NCBI GenBank assembly: GCA_914767715.1
Contig: OU612070.1
Location: 4,729,501 to 4,793,500, forward strand
Direction of reading: 5' to 3'
DNA from: Membranipora membranacea
Taxonomy: Eukaryota > Bryozoa > Gymnolaemata > Cheilostomatida > Membraniporidae
DNA: 64,000 nt
The notes under the pieces were generated by a model, which was not told the origin of the DNA, did no database searches, and saw nothing but the letters and a program-made list of their open reading frames with translations. This document shows, in pieces, positions 13,601 to 27,744 of this stretch (within the stretch, counting starts at the first letter, position 1; every line of letters starts with the position of its first letter). Both the position numbers and the translations under genes were made by a program.

Positions 13601-16600
13601 CTGTGTTTTGTTGCAGGCTCATGCTATCATGACACAGAAACCTACCATGTCTGCAGGCCTGGGTCATATGCACCCTCAGGCTATGCTCAGTGGTGCAGTG
13701 AATCCCGTCCCGTCAGTTACTTCTCTCTCCTCCCAAACTCAACAGGCTATGCACATGCAGGGCGCTACTATAGCTGCCTCTGTTATCCATCCCCACCAGC
13801 AGGGCGGCTCAAGTGTCGCTGCCTCTGTAACTGCAGTACCACATGCAGCTGCATCAGTGGTAACCTCTGTCAGCAGCGGAGGCCCACAAGGACCTGCATC
13901 TGGAGCTGGGATTATGCCTCCTGCAGCTCATCATACCGGTTTGCCTTCATTCAATCAACCCGCCTCAAATTTCATGTAAGTCATATAGAAATGAGCCCAT
14001 TAAGGCATTACAAGGCTGTTGGCGTTGAAATATCTAAGAGATACACATCGTGTGGTTGCCATATCAAGTTTTACATGGCCGGAGAGATGGACTGAGTTTT
14101 TATCAACTGCATAACAACTTGTGTTTGGAATGATCACAATGAGCATGTTGATATGTGCAAACTGGTGTTACTGATTTTTACGGCCATGTTTCAACTGATC
14201 CCTTTCATTAAAATGGCCATTCAATGAAAAACCTGCTTGATTATTGTTGCTAGACAGACCCATCTTCTACGCTTAGTTCATTTCATTTCGTCCTAGTATT
14301 ATTCATAGAGATTTACAGGTCGTTGCTATGGGGAGCTACGCATGATAAAAGTTACAGTAAAAAGTATATAGTCTCGGTTTAGTATTTTATGTTATATTTG
14401 TTGTTGTCTATCATTTGCAGGCCAGCAGGTGGAATGGTACCACAGATAGCGATACCAACTGGTCCTGTTGTAGCCCCTGTTCCTCCGCTGCAGCAAATCA
14501 GCACCCCTCATAACCGCCCCATACAAGCGGTACAACCTCACCAGGTTAGTAGTGATTGTGTAGCAAATATATAGTAGGGCAACATAACTTACTTGGAGAA
14601 CATCCTACTTGTCCATGATGTCCAAGTAGCATGTCAAAATTCCTTGACACTACTAACTACCACACTATCATACACATTTATAATCACTGTTATTGGTGTG
14701 AGTTGTGAGAAATGATTTCCTGTTCAGAACTATGTTTTTTGATGTTTATAGTATTTGCAGCTCATCATCATCAATCATCAGACAACTACCAGTGCTAAGA
14801 CTTGTCTACACAACATACATGTCTGTCAGATTATGTTCAAAGTTTTATTCTCATTTCCTTTCCAGCAAGTACCTGTGGTGCAAACAATGCAACCGACAGG
14901 TGCTTCTAATGTACCACATGCAGGGCCAGGAGGCCAACAGGCACAACAGTTTCAGAGATTAAAGGTAGAAGATGCATTGTCATATCTGGACCAAGTGAAA
15001 CTTCAGTTTGGAAATCATCCACAAGTATACAATGACTTCCTGGATATTATGAAAGAGTTCAAGTCACAGAGGTGAGAATATGACTCATTGTTTTTAACTT
15101 TTCAATATATTGGTCAAAGTCTGGCCTTGCAAATGTCAGGAAGGAGAAGAAAATTGTGAAATCACCTATGCGGATGAATATTTTTATTCTAATGGCAAAC
15201 CTCTGCGGCAGGTTCCAACCATATATGGCTGAAGATATATATATATATGTCAGTCTGTTACCATTGGCATTGTACTAAAAGATGACTTATCCTACTTCTG
15301 CATCATCACATGAGAGAATAAGTGTAATAATTGATATATTTCTGTAACATCGGTGACAATTGATGACTAGTGTGTTCTACATATATGCAGGCTTACAGGA
15401 ATTTTTGTTCTGTTTGTAGCATTGACACACCAGGAGTGATCAGCAGAGTATCCACCCTATTTAAGGGTCATCCGGAGCTTATTGTCGGCTTTAATACTTT
15501 CTTACCTCCTGGATATAAGATCGAGGTGCAGGCTAACGATACGATCAGCGTACAGCAGCCTGGTCAGCCTTCTATGTCACTGTCACAACTAGCTGGAGCC
15601 ACTAACAGGGATAACCACCCTCCTCATCAGCAGTCTACCAGCAAGTTCAAGGTATTGTCAGCAATAAACTAACTCCATTATGTCAACTTGAAGAACATTT
15701 ACTGTAAAATGGAAATTCATGAACACCTATGCAGCGTAATGTATTGTTAAATTTTTGCTGATGTTTAATGGAAGCATCTTTAGTTATTTAGTGTCCTGAG
15801 TATCAGTTTTGGTGTATGATTGAGCTGCTTAACAGTATTTTGTTTGCCATCTTATTTTATGTGACATTAATTTCCTATGCAAAGGCAATAAGATATCAGG
15901 TTATAATTGAGGCAGAAAATCAATTTGTTTTCTCCAAAAATTGTTATTTCTGTAACTGCATTTAATAATGTATTTTAGCCTGTGAACCTATCTGTAAATG
16001 TGCCAAGCTCATCATCGCACCACTCAGAGAAGCCCCGAACCGGGCTGGATAATGTGGTAGCAGCAGCTACAGCTGGCACAATCTCCACAACTCCTGGTCA
16101 GCCCGTAGAGTTTAACCACGCGATTAACTATGTCAACAAGATTAAAAACAGATTTCAAGGATCACCAGAAATCTACAAAAACTTCCTAGAGATTCTTCAT
16201 AAATATCAGAAAGAGCAGAAACAGATCAAGGATGTGAGTATTTTTGCACCAATAGTTAGTTAGGTTACACTGGGCTGATGTTCATTTATAGATATCCAGA
16301 TATTTGTTCGTCCATACATTTGCTTAGCTAGCCCTCACCATGTGACCAGACACATTATGAGGGCTCAGCATGAGTATCCTGTCATATATCGGGTTAATAA
16401 CCTCCCGAGACGTGTCAGCGGCAAGAGAGTACTGTCTGCACATCCGTTACATCTTATCTGTGTGCTCATATTTATTCAGAGTGGTAAACCACTGACTGAG
16501 ACTGAAGTCTACTCGCAAGTCGCAAAACTCTTTCAAAACCAGGAAGATCTACTAAAAGAGTTTGGGCAGTTTCTGCCTGATGCTAATGGACAGGGAGGAC

Positions 16601-19600
16601 TATTTGGCAAGGTAAGCTAAGGTTATTTGTTGTGTCATCTTAAATGAACTGATGTTGCCTAGGTGTTATCCTCTATAATGGGAAAAAGGTTCTTTTTGCC
16701 AGCGAGAGATGAGTATCGAGGCTCGTAGAATTTTTCCTCAGGCTCTCTTTTCCGTATTTATATCAAATTCTTATGTAAATGTCCTGCAATGTATATTACT
16801 TTTGAGTTTTTGCTGAAAAGAAAATTTTTGTTTCATGCTACTTTACAACAAAGTATGTTGTGATTTGAAATAACAGATGTTTGATTTTTTTCACGTCAGT
16901 CTGGCTTGTTTGGGGAGCCTCGTGATCACACCTCAAACACTACCAGCAGTAGTTCTATGAAGAAGCCGTTCTCTGTGACTAGTGGTAAAAGCTCTTCAGC
17001 TAAGCTCTCCTCCAGCTCCAGCAACCTACGTAAGCTGAGCGGGTTCGGCAGCGGCGGTGTGCCGCCAAGTAAGAAGAGTAAGATGTCAGCAGTAAGCAGC
17101 AGCGGTATGAGTCATAAAGATGTGACTCTCGCTGAGGCTGGAAAGTACGGCAGCTTATCGGAATATGCATTTTTTGACAAGGTATGTTTTTTATGGCTTG
17201 TCAGATCAGAGTGCACGCAGGTTTCAATTGTGTTGTTTCTCAACCTTCATATTAAGTATTGACTTAGTAGAACACGATGAAGAATTATTTTTGTTTCACG
17301 CATTGAGCGTTCTGTTGATGTGATTTTCCTAATTATATTTATGGCCCCGTACGTCACAAGTTGATGAAACTCAAACATATGCAGCAGCAGCTCATCCTTG
17401 CTGTGAAAAGCAGCTGTTTGGTATGAAGCCAGCTATATAGCTTTGTTCTAACCAGAAAAATATTATCCATCTTTGTCAACTTTTAATCTTAAGACATGGA
17501 GATAGTTTGCGCGGAAAAAACCGCAATGAGTTCAAATTTTTCCTCATTGTATTCACATCCCCTGCTCTGCACTTCAGAGAATGCCGCTCATGATCTGATA
17601 AAACAGACGATTAAGAAGAACCCCTCGATGAACAGATAATATCACACTAACCATGTAATACAGTTAAAACATTACAATAATATTTCATTGGTTGACAGGT
17701 TCGCAAAGTGCTCCGCTCTCAGGAGGTTTACGAGAATTTCCTGCGCTGCCTCGTACTCTTCAACCAGGAAGTAATATCTCGTACAGAGTTAATACAGCTG
17801 GCTCAGCCTTTCCTCGGAAAGTTTCCAGAGCTGTTCCGTAGATTCAAGGACTTACTGGGATACAAAGATAGCGGAGCAATCATTGAAGCTGTGGCTTCCA
17901 ACACTTTAAACACTCAGCCTAAAGCTGAACGCATGATGCGAGATGACCTCGCAATGGAAATAGGTGAGAATCAAGCGCACCTTGATAACATTTGTACTGT
18001 TTCAATGTCATACTGTGCCAACATAGCATGTAGACAAACTCTCCATTTGTTTTTCCTGTGTGATTGATAACTAAAGCATTCAAAGCCAGGATACATTGTT
18101 GATGTGTGATTATGTTCTATTTTAGATTATTCTTCATGTAAGCGGTATGGACACAGCTACAGAGGTTTACCCAAATCTTACCATCCACCGCGCTGCACAG
18201 GGAGGACAACTCTGTGTAGAGAAGTACTGAATGATACTTGGGTCTCATTCCCCTCCTGGTCTGAGGAATCTACATTTGTCACATCGAGAAAAACACAATT
18301 TGAGGAAAGCATATATCGTTGTGAGGACGAGAGATTTGAGGTATGTAAAATTTTATACCGCACTTATAAGATGTAATAGTATTTGAATCATTTTGCGTGA
18401 TTGTTTTCAACCACACCTAAGAGCAGCCGAGTTTTGGTTAAAAATCTAGCAGATAGTCGGGTGAAAGTTGCCGGTTTGTGCTCGTCAATTCTTTTTCAAA
18501 TTTTTTGAAGTTATGATGACCCACATATACATAGGTATTTGAGATTATGTGCACAAATAAGTATGATGTACTTCGTTACTTCACAGTTGGATATGGTGAT
18601 AGAATTAAATCTGGCCACTATCAGAGTATTAGAAGGAGTACAAAAGAAACTAGCTAGGATGAGCTCTGAAGATGCTGCAAAATTCAAGCTGGATAACTCT
18701 CTCGGAGGTAAGTAACTATCATTATAGGAGGCTACTCCTTTCATTTCTGTTACTACCCGATTGAGTTATCCAGGATTTCCAACTCAATCAAGTTTGGTGG
18801 AGGACATACCACACGTTATTCTCAATGATTCAGCACCAATGATCAATATGCTCTTAGTACATCATCCCAAAAGGCCAGGTTTTTGCATGTGCTTTATCCT
18901 TTGCAATGGTATCTAGATTGACCAACATTTTTCCTGGTATTGATGCTTTTTTTCCTGGATTTATCTCCTGACATCCTACATGCATCATAATATGCTTTTC
19001 TTGTTTGCACCCCAAACAGGAAGTTCCGAGGTGTTACATCGCAAAGCAATACATCGAATATACGGAGATAAGGCAGGTGATATTATAGATGGTATTAAGA
19101 AGAATCCAGTAGTGGCCGTACCGCTCGTCTTACGGAGGCTCAAGAGCAAAGACGATGAGTGGAAAGAAGCGCAGAGACAATTCAACAAGGTACCATCGTT
19201 TCTCTTTAAAAATAAAATTTTCATGTAAAATATTATGTTGCCCTTGATACACTTCTCAGGGCTTTTAAAAAATAAAATATTCTCTCCCAACAATATCATC
19301 TTATCCATTAATTTAACCATAATGATAATAAAAAAATACTCTGGGAATAGTTCAGGATAGCCTTACCTATTTCTGTTACTTCCTGTTCACTCTGTATTAT
19401 TGTGATTATTGGTTTTGAGCCTACAGCACATGTTGATAACTTGATATGTCATCTTTATGTTGTTTTGTTTTGCAGATCTGGAAAGAGCAAAATGAGAAGT
19501 ACTACTTAAAGTCACTGGATCATCAAGGTATCAACTTCAAACAGAACGATGTAAAATCTCTCAGATCTAAGAGCCTGGTTAATGAGATCGAGGCTATATA

Positions 19601-22600
19601 CAGTGCAGAGCAAGAGAGCAAAAAAGAATCGCAGGTAGGTTAAATAACGTGTAAAAAGTGGTCTTTAATGAAATCAGAAAAATTAGACAAAAAAATACAG
19701 CTTGAAGATTGAGTATGTTCTATGTACTATTTCTTTTTTCTAGATTTTCCAAGTTGTGACTTATAGTGCAACAAACAAATCATCACGATACAACTATATT
19801 TAATTTTGAACATTGTGGAGAAAACTTATTTTGCACTGATGATAACCAAGTAAAGATTTAAAACCAAGATCTGTTATTTCAATGGGGATCTATAATCTGA
19901 CAATTCGATTCTCTATTATTAGAATGGTACAGCTGATGACCAGGCTGTTATCTCCCCTACATCTGATGAAGCAGAGCGTAAGCCACACCTGATATTCTCG
20001 TATAAGAGCGTACAGACAGTAGATGATGCCATGTGTCTAATAATACATCACGCTAGGAGACAGTCCAGTATACAGAAGGAAGATAAACAGTACATCAAAC
20101 AGCTGATGAGACAAAATGTACAGAAGTTCTTCCACAGGCCGGCTCTGCCTCTCTCCGACGATGAGGATGATGGTGAGTTATATGATATGATATTCTCCTT
20201 CATCTGACTTTGCTACAAACATAGGATTTTTTGTCGACTGCTAGAAATTATTAATGGGAATAGCTATTTTATTTGCGCTTTGGTGTGACCATCAATGTAT
20301 TAGATGGAAAAGTTGCATTTTTGTTATTTTCTAATACAAATTTAGTGTTACTCTTCAAGTTACAGCTCAGGGTTTATAAATTTACTTCATGTTTCTAGAT
20401 TGTTCCTTTGAATCTGCAACCAAGAATTTCCTTTTGAGAAATCCTAGCTCACCATTATTGAGATCTTTCTATCAAAAACTATTGTATGATGCCTCCAATA
20501 TGCTGCGTTCTTTGAAAGCCATGGACTTTAATGGTGCTGTTTGTGACAATTAAAATCAATATTTGCCTCTTTCTTCTCAGATGATGAGTCGGATGAGGAC
20601 GAAGGTAAGGGTTTTAAGTCACAGTCACCTAACTCGATGACATACGGACAGGATAAGCCTCCTCGTAGATCCTCGAGCAGAGTTAAGATCAGCTCCTCCA
20701 GTGCCAGTCTGAACAAAGATGATAAGAAGTCAGGAGCCGGAGGTGGTAAGGATGATAAGGAGTATAACGGTGGGGCAGGTGGTGATGACATGTGTGAGAA
20801 TGAGGTAAGGGGCACAGGCCAATAACATAATTCCAAAATCACTTCATTAACATGTTTCCAATATACCATACGGCTACTTTTTTTATTTCACCAAACCAAA
20901 ACGTAGCCGGTGACAAGGCTAATATCACAGCCTGGTATATCAAGAATCAATTGAGATCGATGAAATCAAGTGTTGAAATCTGGCAGCAAATCCTGGCGTA
21001 AGCGAGTAACTGAATAGCGGAATGATTTAGATGGGGCTTGAGTCGCTCTTTACTACTTGAGAGTGATCTAAACTGAAGCCTAATAATGTATGACATTAGA
21101 AGGCGTGCCCATATTATGTGTTACTGGAATGTGGTGCAATCGTTTATCACACTAACAAATAACCATCAGCGTGTTGTTTTCCCTAGATCGTTCTAATAAG
21201 CTGTTCTATTTTTAGAACACTGAAGCGGATGCTTACTCCCTGTTCTACGCTGACAGTCACTGGTACTTATTCCTGAGATTACAGCAAATACTGTGTCATC
21301 GACTCAATCAGATCAAAGTAGTCTGTGATCGCCTAGTCGCTGAGAATGACAAGTGTAAAGAGGACAAACGAGACTCAGTAGCTGTTGCACTCAGACTTAA
21401 AATGCCAAGTAAGTGTGTGGTGTAGGTGTAAGTGTAAGTGTGTGGTGTAGGTGTAAGTGTGTGGTGTAAGTGTGTGGTGTAGGTGTAAGTGTAAGTGTGT
21501 GGTGTACTGCTTGAGGCTTCTTCTACTAGTTGGGAAAAGACAAATGCATAAAAATTGGGATGGAGTTGACTTGATTGGAATGACAGGAGTTGTGCCTCCC
21601 TCATTTCATGAGCAAACAACCGCTATTTTCGAATCCATTTGAAATATGTATGGTCAATGTTTTTCTGCATCCTTTTCAGAGGTATTCACAATCATAAATC
21701 TCACATAGACAAGAGGAATTAGCTGTCCACTGAGCTTCAACACCGAGGCGCTAAGAGTCCTAGAGGATTCAGTTAGAAATTAGATAATAATCTGCTCAAG
21801 AGCTTTCTCGATATCTTCTTGTGGATCGGCTTTTTGTTATAAAAAGTGACAATTCTTGAATACATAAAAATTTAGGTGCAGAGAAACATTATAGATTGCT
21901 ATCTGTGTTTTTGATATAGCGCCAATTCTTTAATACATGAAAGTATAAGTGCAGAAAACTATCATAGATAACTTCCTGTTTTATAGATGAAATAGAACCT
22001 AATCAGTACTACAGTACCTTCCTGGAGCTCATCAAACAACTTCTTGATGGAAATATTGAGTCCAATAATTACGAAGATCAGCTGAGAGAAATATTTGGTA
22101 TCCATGCTTTCACAACCTTCACCATGGACAAAGTTATACAGAATATCGTCAAACAGGTACTAGCTTAAATTTCGTATTGCATGGTTGAATAACTTCTGAT
22201 TGAGAGCTAAAGAACAAAGAGTGTTGTGTAGTGGCTTCAATTAACTCCTAATTTTCACTGCTTTACTTATCTTATAATAGTGTACGCAAAATTTGCTCAG
22301 AGATAGAAGAAGATTGTGTTGATGCGTAGTGAATCTAAACAACATGTTAAAATTCACACCAAATCGCTATCCTGAATTACGTTGTTTTTCTGTACCAGGA
22401 TCCAATCTAACCTTTGTGTTTTCTATCTATAGTTACAGTGCATTGTGACAGAAGAGAGCTGCCGGGATGTGACGGATGCCTGGATCAGGGAGAGCGCAAA
22501 CTCCGCTACGGGTGGATCTCTATCTGATCGGCAAACCAGGTTCACCGCTGAAAACACATACAGGAAACGAATGGAGAACATGCTTCATGAGGACAACTGC

Positions 22601-25600
22601 TTTGAAGTTACTATGGTAGGAAGAGAAGTGTGATATGTTCAATAAACTTGAAAATTCAAAAACTGATTTACAGAAGTATCGAAATTTTAATTGAACTTGA
22701 TACCTGGTAGCTGTCATGGACTGCCGCACATATGTGTGATGCAGATTGATCCAGTATCTGATCACTGGTAATGCCGTGTCTGGCTTTTTTCTAGAGATAA
22801 TTATCTTATTAACATGTAAGTACGTGTACTAGTGTATTATGTTAGTTTTTTCTGTATTACCTCCACTTACTCCATATATCACTTTTATTTTCAGTATAAA
22901 ACAGGATATAGCTTGGCCTTCACCTTACTAGACACTAATGATGATGGATCTGTGGTGTCAGGCCTGGCCCTGGCTGAAAGATGGACTGATTATACGGACA
23001 AGTTTGTGCTTGGAGGACTGGACCCTGATACTAGTGAAGACGTGAAACAGCACCTGAAGCGTAAACCAATTTTTCTCAAACGGTATGTGTAAATGTGTCC
23101 TGCCGTTTGATTTCAGTCCTTTTTTATTGGTTATAGATATTGTTATGGTGTACGTGCTGTTATGTTATTGTATTTCACACTCATGTTTCCAACCTAATGA
23201 TGTTACAGAAACTTAGCAAGTTGGCAGAAGCACAATGATGCTGCCAAGGAGAAGGCCCAGGCTGCTGCCCTAGCTGTGAAATCTGCCATCTCTATAGAGT
23301 CAGATGTGACTGCTGCTTTAACTACTGATACCGCTAAACAAGCTGCAGAAGAAACTTCTTCACCTGAGAAGACGGAGGTATTAATGAAATGTGATCAAGA
23401 TGCCAGCCTAAATGCCTAACATCAAAACATTTATATTACAATATATTATTACAATATGTATATATAATATATATACATATTGTAATAATATTCATTGTTT
23501 CAGCTTCATCATTCTTCAAAATGCTTTCATTTTCTGACAATTTTTCTGACATGGCAACTGCAGTTGGTCATCTAGTTAGTCTTTTATTTAATCCCATTAT
23601 ATTATATTTGTATTAGGAGAAGGACAAACCGTCAGATGATACTGATCCAGCAGAGACCGGTTCTACTGAACCAGTCACCCCTGCTGTACTCACACCTGCA
23701 GAAAGCTCCTCGGAGGAACAACAGCAAAACACTGAGAGTGAGAAGCAAGCTGAGGATAAATCAAGCAGCGATAAGCCTGCTGACGATACGGAGAGCAGTG
23801 ATGTGAAAACTGAGCCGACAATGGAGGAGGTGAAGATGGAGACAGATGAGACTAAGTCTGCTGCTGAAGAACTACTGAAGTTACCAGATTCTACTGTCAG
23901 GGTGAGTAGATGGTTACCAGCAGCAGCGAGGAGTCTGACTATCAGTACAGTGATTGTCTACTCAAAACTCGCAACCTGTGCAATGCCTTAGAGGAGAAAA
24001 GTATTTGCTGCAGAAAAGTGTGCTATATCCTACATGCTTGAAAAAGCTTACTTTTTAGCTAACATTTACTTCCTGACATAATAGTCAAAATTTTAACTTC
24101 AACCATCAGCGCAATAAATTTAAAATGTACCCATAAATAAGAAGTAATCAGTGTCAAAATTATGAAAAGGAATTAAAGCAAGTGTCAGTGTCAAGATATT
24201 CACAATATGAACGAAGAAGGTCATGTCAAGCTCATCAAAAGAGCAATCATAACTCATAATAAAATACACTTTTCCTGGACTATATGTAAGGAAAAGGATA
24301 ATTCTTAGGCTTCACAATGGCTGATAAATGCAGATTTAGATTCCATAAATGCAGTGGCCTGAAAATTATATGCATCCGAGGGTGCAGGAAGCTGGTACAA
24401 ACAATCAAAAATGCTACGAATGAATGGCGAGCATTGTAAATAGTTGCTCAATCTCACCATCCTATGGGTAGATTGTATTATCATGCCTGTTCTACACTTT
24501 TCAGTGCGATGACAATCTACCGGTCTGAAAGTCAAAGTAGATACACAGTTTCAGATTTAAAAGCTCATGCATACATGCTCGCAGTCAATTCAATGGCCAA
24601 CACACTGCCAGCCCACTAGTTGTCAGCTGTAGGGATTTGCCAATGATAAAAGTTATCCTTTCTCTTGATAAAAAAACTAATCATGGCCACACAACTATAT
24701 GATACCCTTCTCCAATCTACATCTGGTGGTGCTTGCAGTAGATTATAAAATGAATAAATAAATATTCATAATGCCTAGGTGAGATGGGTTATGAAACTCA
24801 TGCCAAGTATTGTGACATTGTAATCTCACATTTTACATGATCATGTGATCGGATATGGCCGCAATAAACAGGGAGTGATTGCCGATTCATATGGGAGAAT
24901 GACCATTGCTAGTGAAAACTCATTTTTTCTAAATACTCTCATTCTTGATTAATTCTTGGATTGTTTGGACTGGCTGACAGTTAAGTAGGACCAAATGTTA
25001 GAGTAGTAATTTCATCAATGGAATTTTAATTTCTTACAGCAGCAGGTAGAGGATGAGGATTCAAACGATAATATTAAAGGAGAGTTACCCCCAGGTCTGG
25101 CTCTGCTTGAGGGGGAGGAGTGTAAATTTAATCCTGACTCTTATAAGAAGGTCACTGTGGTACAGAGTGAGAATTATCTATATAGGAACGGATCTCTAAC
25201 TATGGCTGCTAAGGTATGTATATCAGCCAACCAACAACCGCCAACCAATCCATTAGTCTCACCTACTTTTAGGGGCAGATGACCATAGAGGACTTTGTAA
25301 TCACTGGTCAAATTGTGAACACTCTGCTGCATGCTTATGAAGTTAGGTTTAGTGGGCTGATATTGTACAATGCAAATTCTCCGAACAACTATGACTCATA
25401 GAGACCAACCCTAAACAGAAATCTTCTAATTCCGATATCATAACTACAGCTAAATACAATGAATGAATGTACCTATGCAATGAGATTACGTTTTGAGGAT
25501 CACATTTTCATAGTGCTTTTTTATTTGCATTTTTATGTTGGTAATTTACATGCTTCTCTGATTTCAGACACATAAGAAAGTCAGTAAGAAGATGTACAAA

Positions 25601-26480
25601 GGCTGGGATAAGTACTGTAAGGATTGGCGGGATGATAACACATCTAACAGTGAATGTAACAAAATCAAAGTGTGGCTTAATGGTGACCACTTAGAGGATG
25701 CTAAGCCCTGTCAGACAGTGTGTCGACGTGATAATGATCTGGAGTTAGCTCCTTACAGAGTTTATAGCAGATACTCAGTAAGTTATACTATTTTCCCTAG
25801 ATCAGGTTTAATCCAATTGCCTGCTTTCTAGTTTCTCCCTTCTTTGGCGTGACCAGTGGATCAGGAGCAACTCCACATGCAGGGTAATGTACCAAAATTG
25901 GTCTATATTTTCCCCTACACTTTCAATTTATGACGTTTTCACACATGGACTATTTTCTGATACATAAGCATTAATATTTCACAGATTTAAATTTAAGTTT
26001 GTAAAACTGCAAAACATAGGTACTGTCATGAAAACTAAGCCTAGCCATTATAGATTTTCAACTTGATTTGAAATTTCACTCATGAATTGATAACAAAGAA
26101 AATTGAGTTTGGCTGTTGCCAAAGTGCAATCCAAACTGGTTCCTTTCCCAAAACTAAAGGAATGTGAAAGTGGTGGGGAAGAAAAAAATGTGCTGACATG
26201 CCATTCTGCTGAAGAATTGTCTGTCTTGTCCTTGAAGAGGTAGTCCTTTGACGCTATTCACCCCGGTTCAGGTGCTGAGAACCTGTACTAATACCTTTAG
26301 TGGCTCCTGAATACAAATTAGCTATCACTCACGGGTAGTATGGCATAGTTGTGATTATTATTCCTGTCCTGTTATTAGGTGAGATATGAGAAGGTGACAG
26401 CTGCTGTGACATCAGCTATAGATGACGGATCCCTGACAGCTCTAACAAGCGCTTCAGATGAAGCCATGGATATTAACTAG
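10614..26480 (+). CDS. SIN3A: SIN3 transcriptional co-repressor, 25 exons, complete
   Basis: Scaffold of the Sin3-HDAC co-repressor complex in the nucleus. Exons: 10614-10675 (ATG at 10664, tentative), 13153-13410, 13617-13975, 14421-14544, 14866-15071, 15420-15651, 15979-16233, 16480-16611, 16900-17181, 17699-17963, 18126-18340, 18587-18707, 19020-19189, 19476-19634, 19923-20172, 20581-20804, 21216-21408, 21987-22156, 22433-22615, 22895-23082, 23209-23377, 23617-23901, 25040-25213, 25568-25777, 26379-26480. Phases join throughout, giving 1645 residues (human SIN3A is 1273). PAH1 is at about 282-356 ([15 protein letters not shown]), PAH2 at about 440-515 ([15 protein letters not shown]) and PAH3 at about 604-672. 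The HDAC-interaction domain is at about 708-930 ([38 protein letters not shown]). The Sin3 C-terminal region begins near 1089 ([17 protein letters not shown]). A Pro/Gln/Ser-rich N-terminus and an acidic Ser/Glu-rich insert (exon 23617-23901) account for the extra length. The symbol marks the family; vertebrate SIN3A and SIN3B split later. Confidence 0.95.
11153..11206. repeat. Short perfect-stem inverted repeat in SIN3 intron
   Basis: CTGTGATTGGTCTAA (11160-11174) is followed after 9 bases by its exact reverse complement (11184-11198). Flanking ATGGCCT and AGGTCAT extend the stem with one mismatch. It may be a very short foldback element or its remnant. Confidence 0.6.
12514..12640. repeat. 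Foldback MITE-like hairpin in SIN3 intron
   Basis: Left arm CTAGAATTTACAATATTTGA and right arm TCAAATATTGTAAATTCTAG are exact reverse complements. Pairing continues inward through the CAGGCAG/CTGCCTG and GTGTGTAACGTTG/CAACGTTACACAC segments, so the whole 127 bp folds into one long stem. This is typical of a miniature inverted-repeat transposon. Confidence 0.7.
21409..21505 (+). repeat. GT-rich minisatellite at a SIN3 donor site
   Basis: Imperfect tandem copies of GTGTGGTGTAGGTGTAAGT begin at the first base of the intron after the SIN3 exon ending at 21408. Several units contain the string GTAAGTGT, so the array contains repeated copies of the 5' splice-site sequence. Confidence 0.7.
23445..23489. 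repeat. AT-rich palindrome in SIN3 intron
   Basis: ATTATTACAATATGTATATA pairs with TATATACATATTGTAATAAT to form a near-perfect 45 bp palindrome. The matching intron of copy 2 (about 29480-29515) has lost most of one arm. Confidence 0.6.
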
Positions 26481-26567
26481 CTCACCGTCTTACGGTCGCC
26501 GCCGTCTTGCGGCTCTTAATAATGTACAAAATGTAATTTTATTTTCTCTAAACTCCAGTTCATTCAT

Positions 26568-26940
26568 AATAAATGTTGTAAGAAACAATTATTATTATTT
26601 TTTTAGATATGTTTTGCCTTTGTTGTTCATAGGCAGGTTTGGTTCAAACTCCAAACTCAATATTGACGAAATACTGCCTTAATTGAAAGGGTTCCCCATG
26701 TTTCCTTAGCTTAGAATGAATATCTGACCAGCGGGGAACCTCTATGATACGTTTACATTACTAGATTAAAAATACTTCAATGACTGAAGGTACTCTTTTG
26801 ACGCCGTTTGGATCTTTATATAGATCGTAGCATCTCTGAGAAATCTACAATGGCAAATGTTTTGTCCATGTAAATTAAGAAGTATGAGTTTTCAGTTTTG
26901 CCTGAGTATGAAATATGTATTACTCTGTATATATAATAAA
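26568..26940 (+). terminator. SIN3 polyadenylation signals
   Basis: AATAAA occurs at 26568-26573, about 90 bases after the SIN3 stop, and again at 26935-26940. Both are kept in the duplicate (for example 35429-35434). These are candidate poly(A) signals only; cleavage was not observed. Confidence 0.4.
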
Positions 26941-27744
26941 TAACACTAGCTCTGGTTGGTTGTTTTGTAGTCCCTCCCCCCCTCTCTACCCCCCTCCTTC
27001 AAAAAAGCTTTCCCATAATGGAAAGTAAGGATATATATCAAGAGTAAGGCTATATATCCTTACTCTGTGTCTTTCATACTCGATTGAGGATTGAGGATAA
27101 CTTCCAAACTTAGCCAAACCACAGCAGAATGTGAGAGTCATGACAAGTCTGTCAAAAATAATGATGACATTTAACAGCAGTCAAAATCATGGCCAAAGTG
27201 TAATTGAGGTTTATTGTGTGCCAAGAGCCATAAGAGAGGAACCATCATATAGTATTATTATGTATTACAAGTGAAAGTTTAGAAAGACCAAAAGCTTCTG
27301 TTTTTATTGATCCATTCCATGTGTGACCTTGAATATTTCATTTGCACCCAGGCTAGGTGGCTGCAAATCAAATTGATCTGACTATTAGTAACAACATTGC
27401 CACCCTACTGTCAACTGACTAACTGATGACATCTATTTGGCTCGTGTCTCAATCATATCGTGAAGCAAAATATAAAGCCTTCAGTTCACTTTAATGACTC
27501 CAATGCCTCTACCTCTCAATGTTAGGGAATCATGATGCATCAAATATACAAATCTAGGTGTTGCATGACTTCTTAAGTTATTAACTTCCAGTAGTGAAAA
27601 AACTACTGACCTTAAAACGATCAGTTTTGATGCCCGTTCATTTTATGTTTTGAGAATCAGCAATTATCCCTATTTTCACTTATCCTTCCATGTTTACCAT
27701 GACCAAAGCAGCATGACAATCGAAAAAAATACATCCTAAAGCTC

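Noticed and set aside
24305-24535. Minus-strand 76-codon frame, repeated at 33120-33350 with one residue difference
   Set aside because: It lies in a SIN3 intron that is itself duplicated and nearly identical in all bases, so its conservation is explained by the recent duplication. No splice or start context and no recognisable family.
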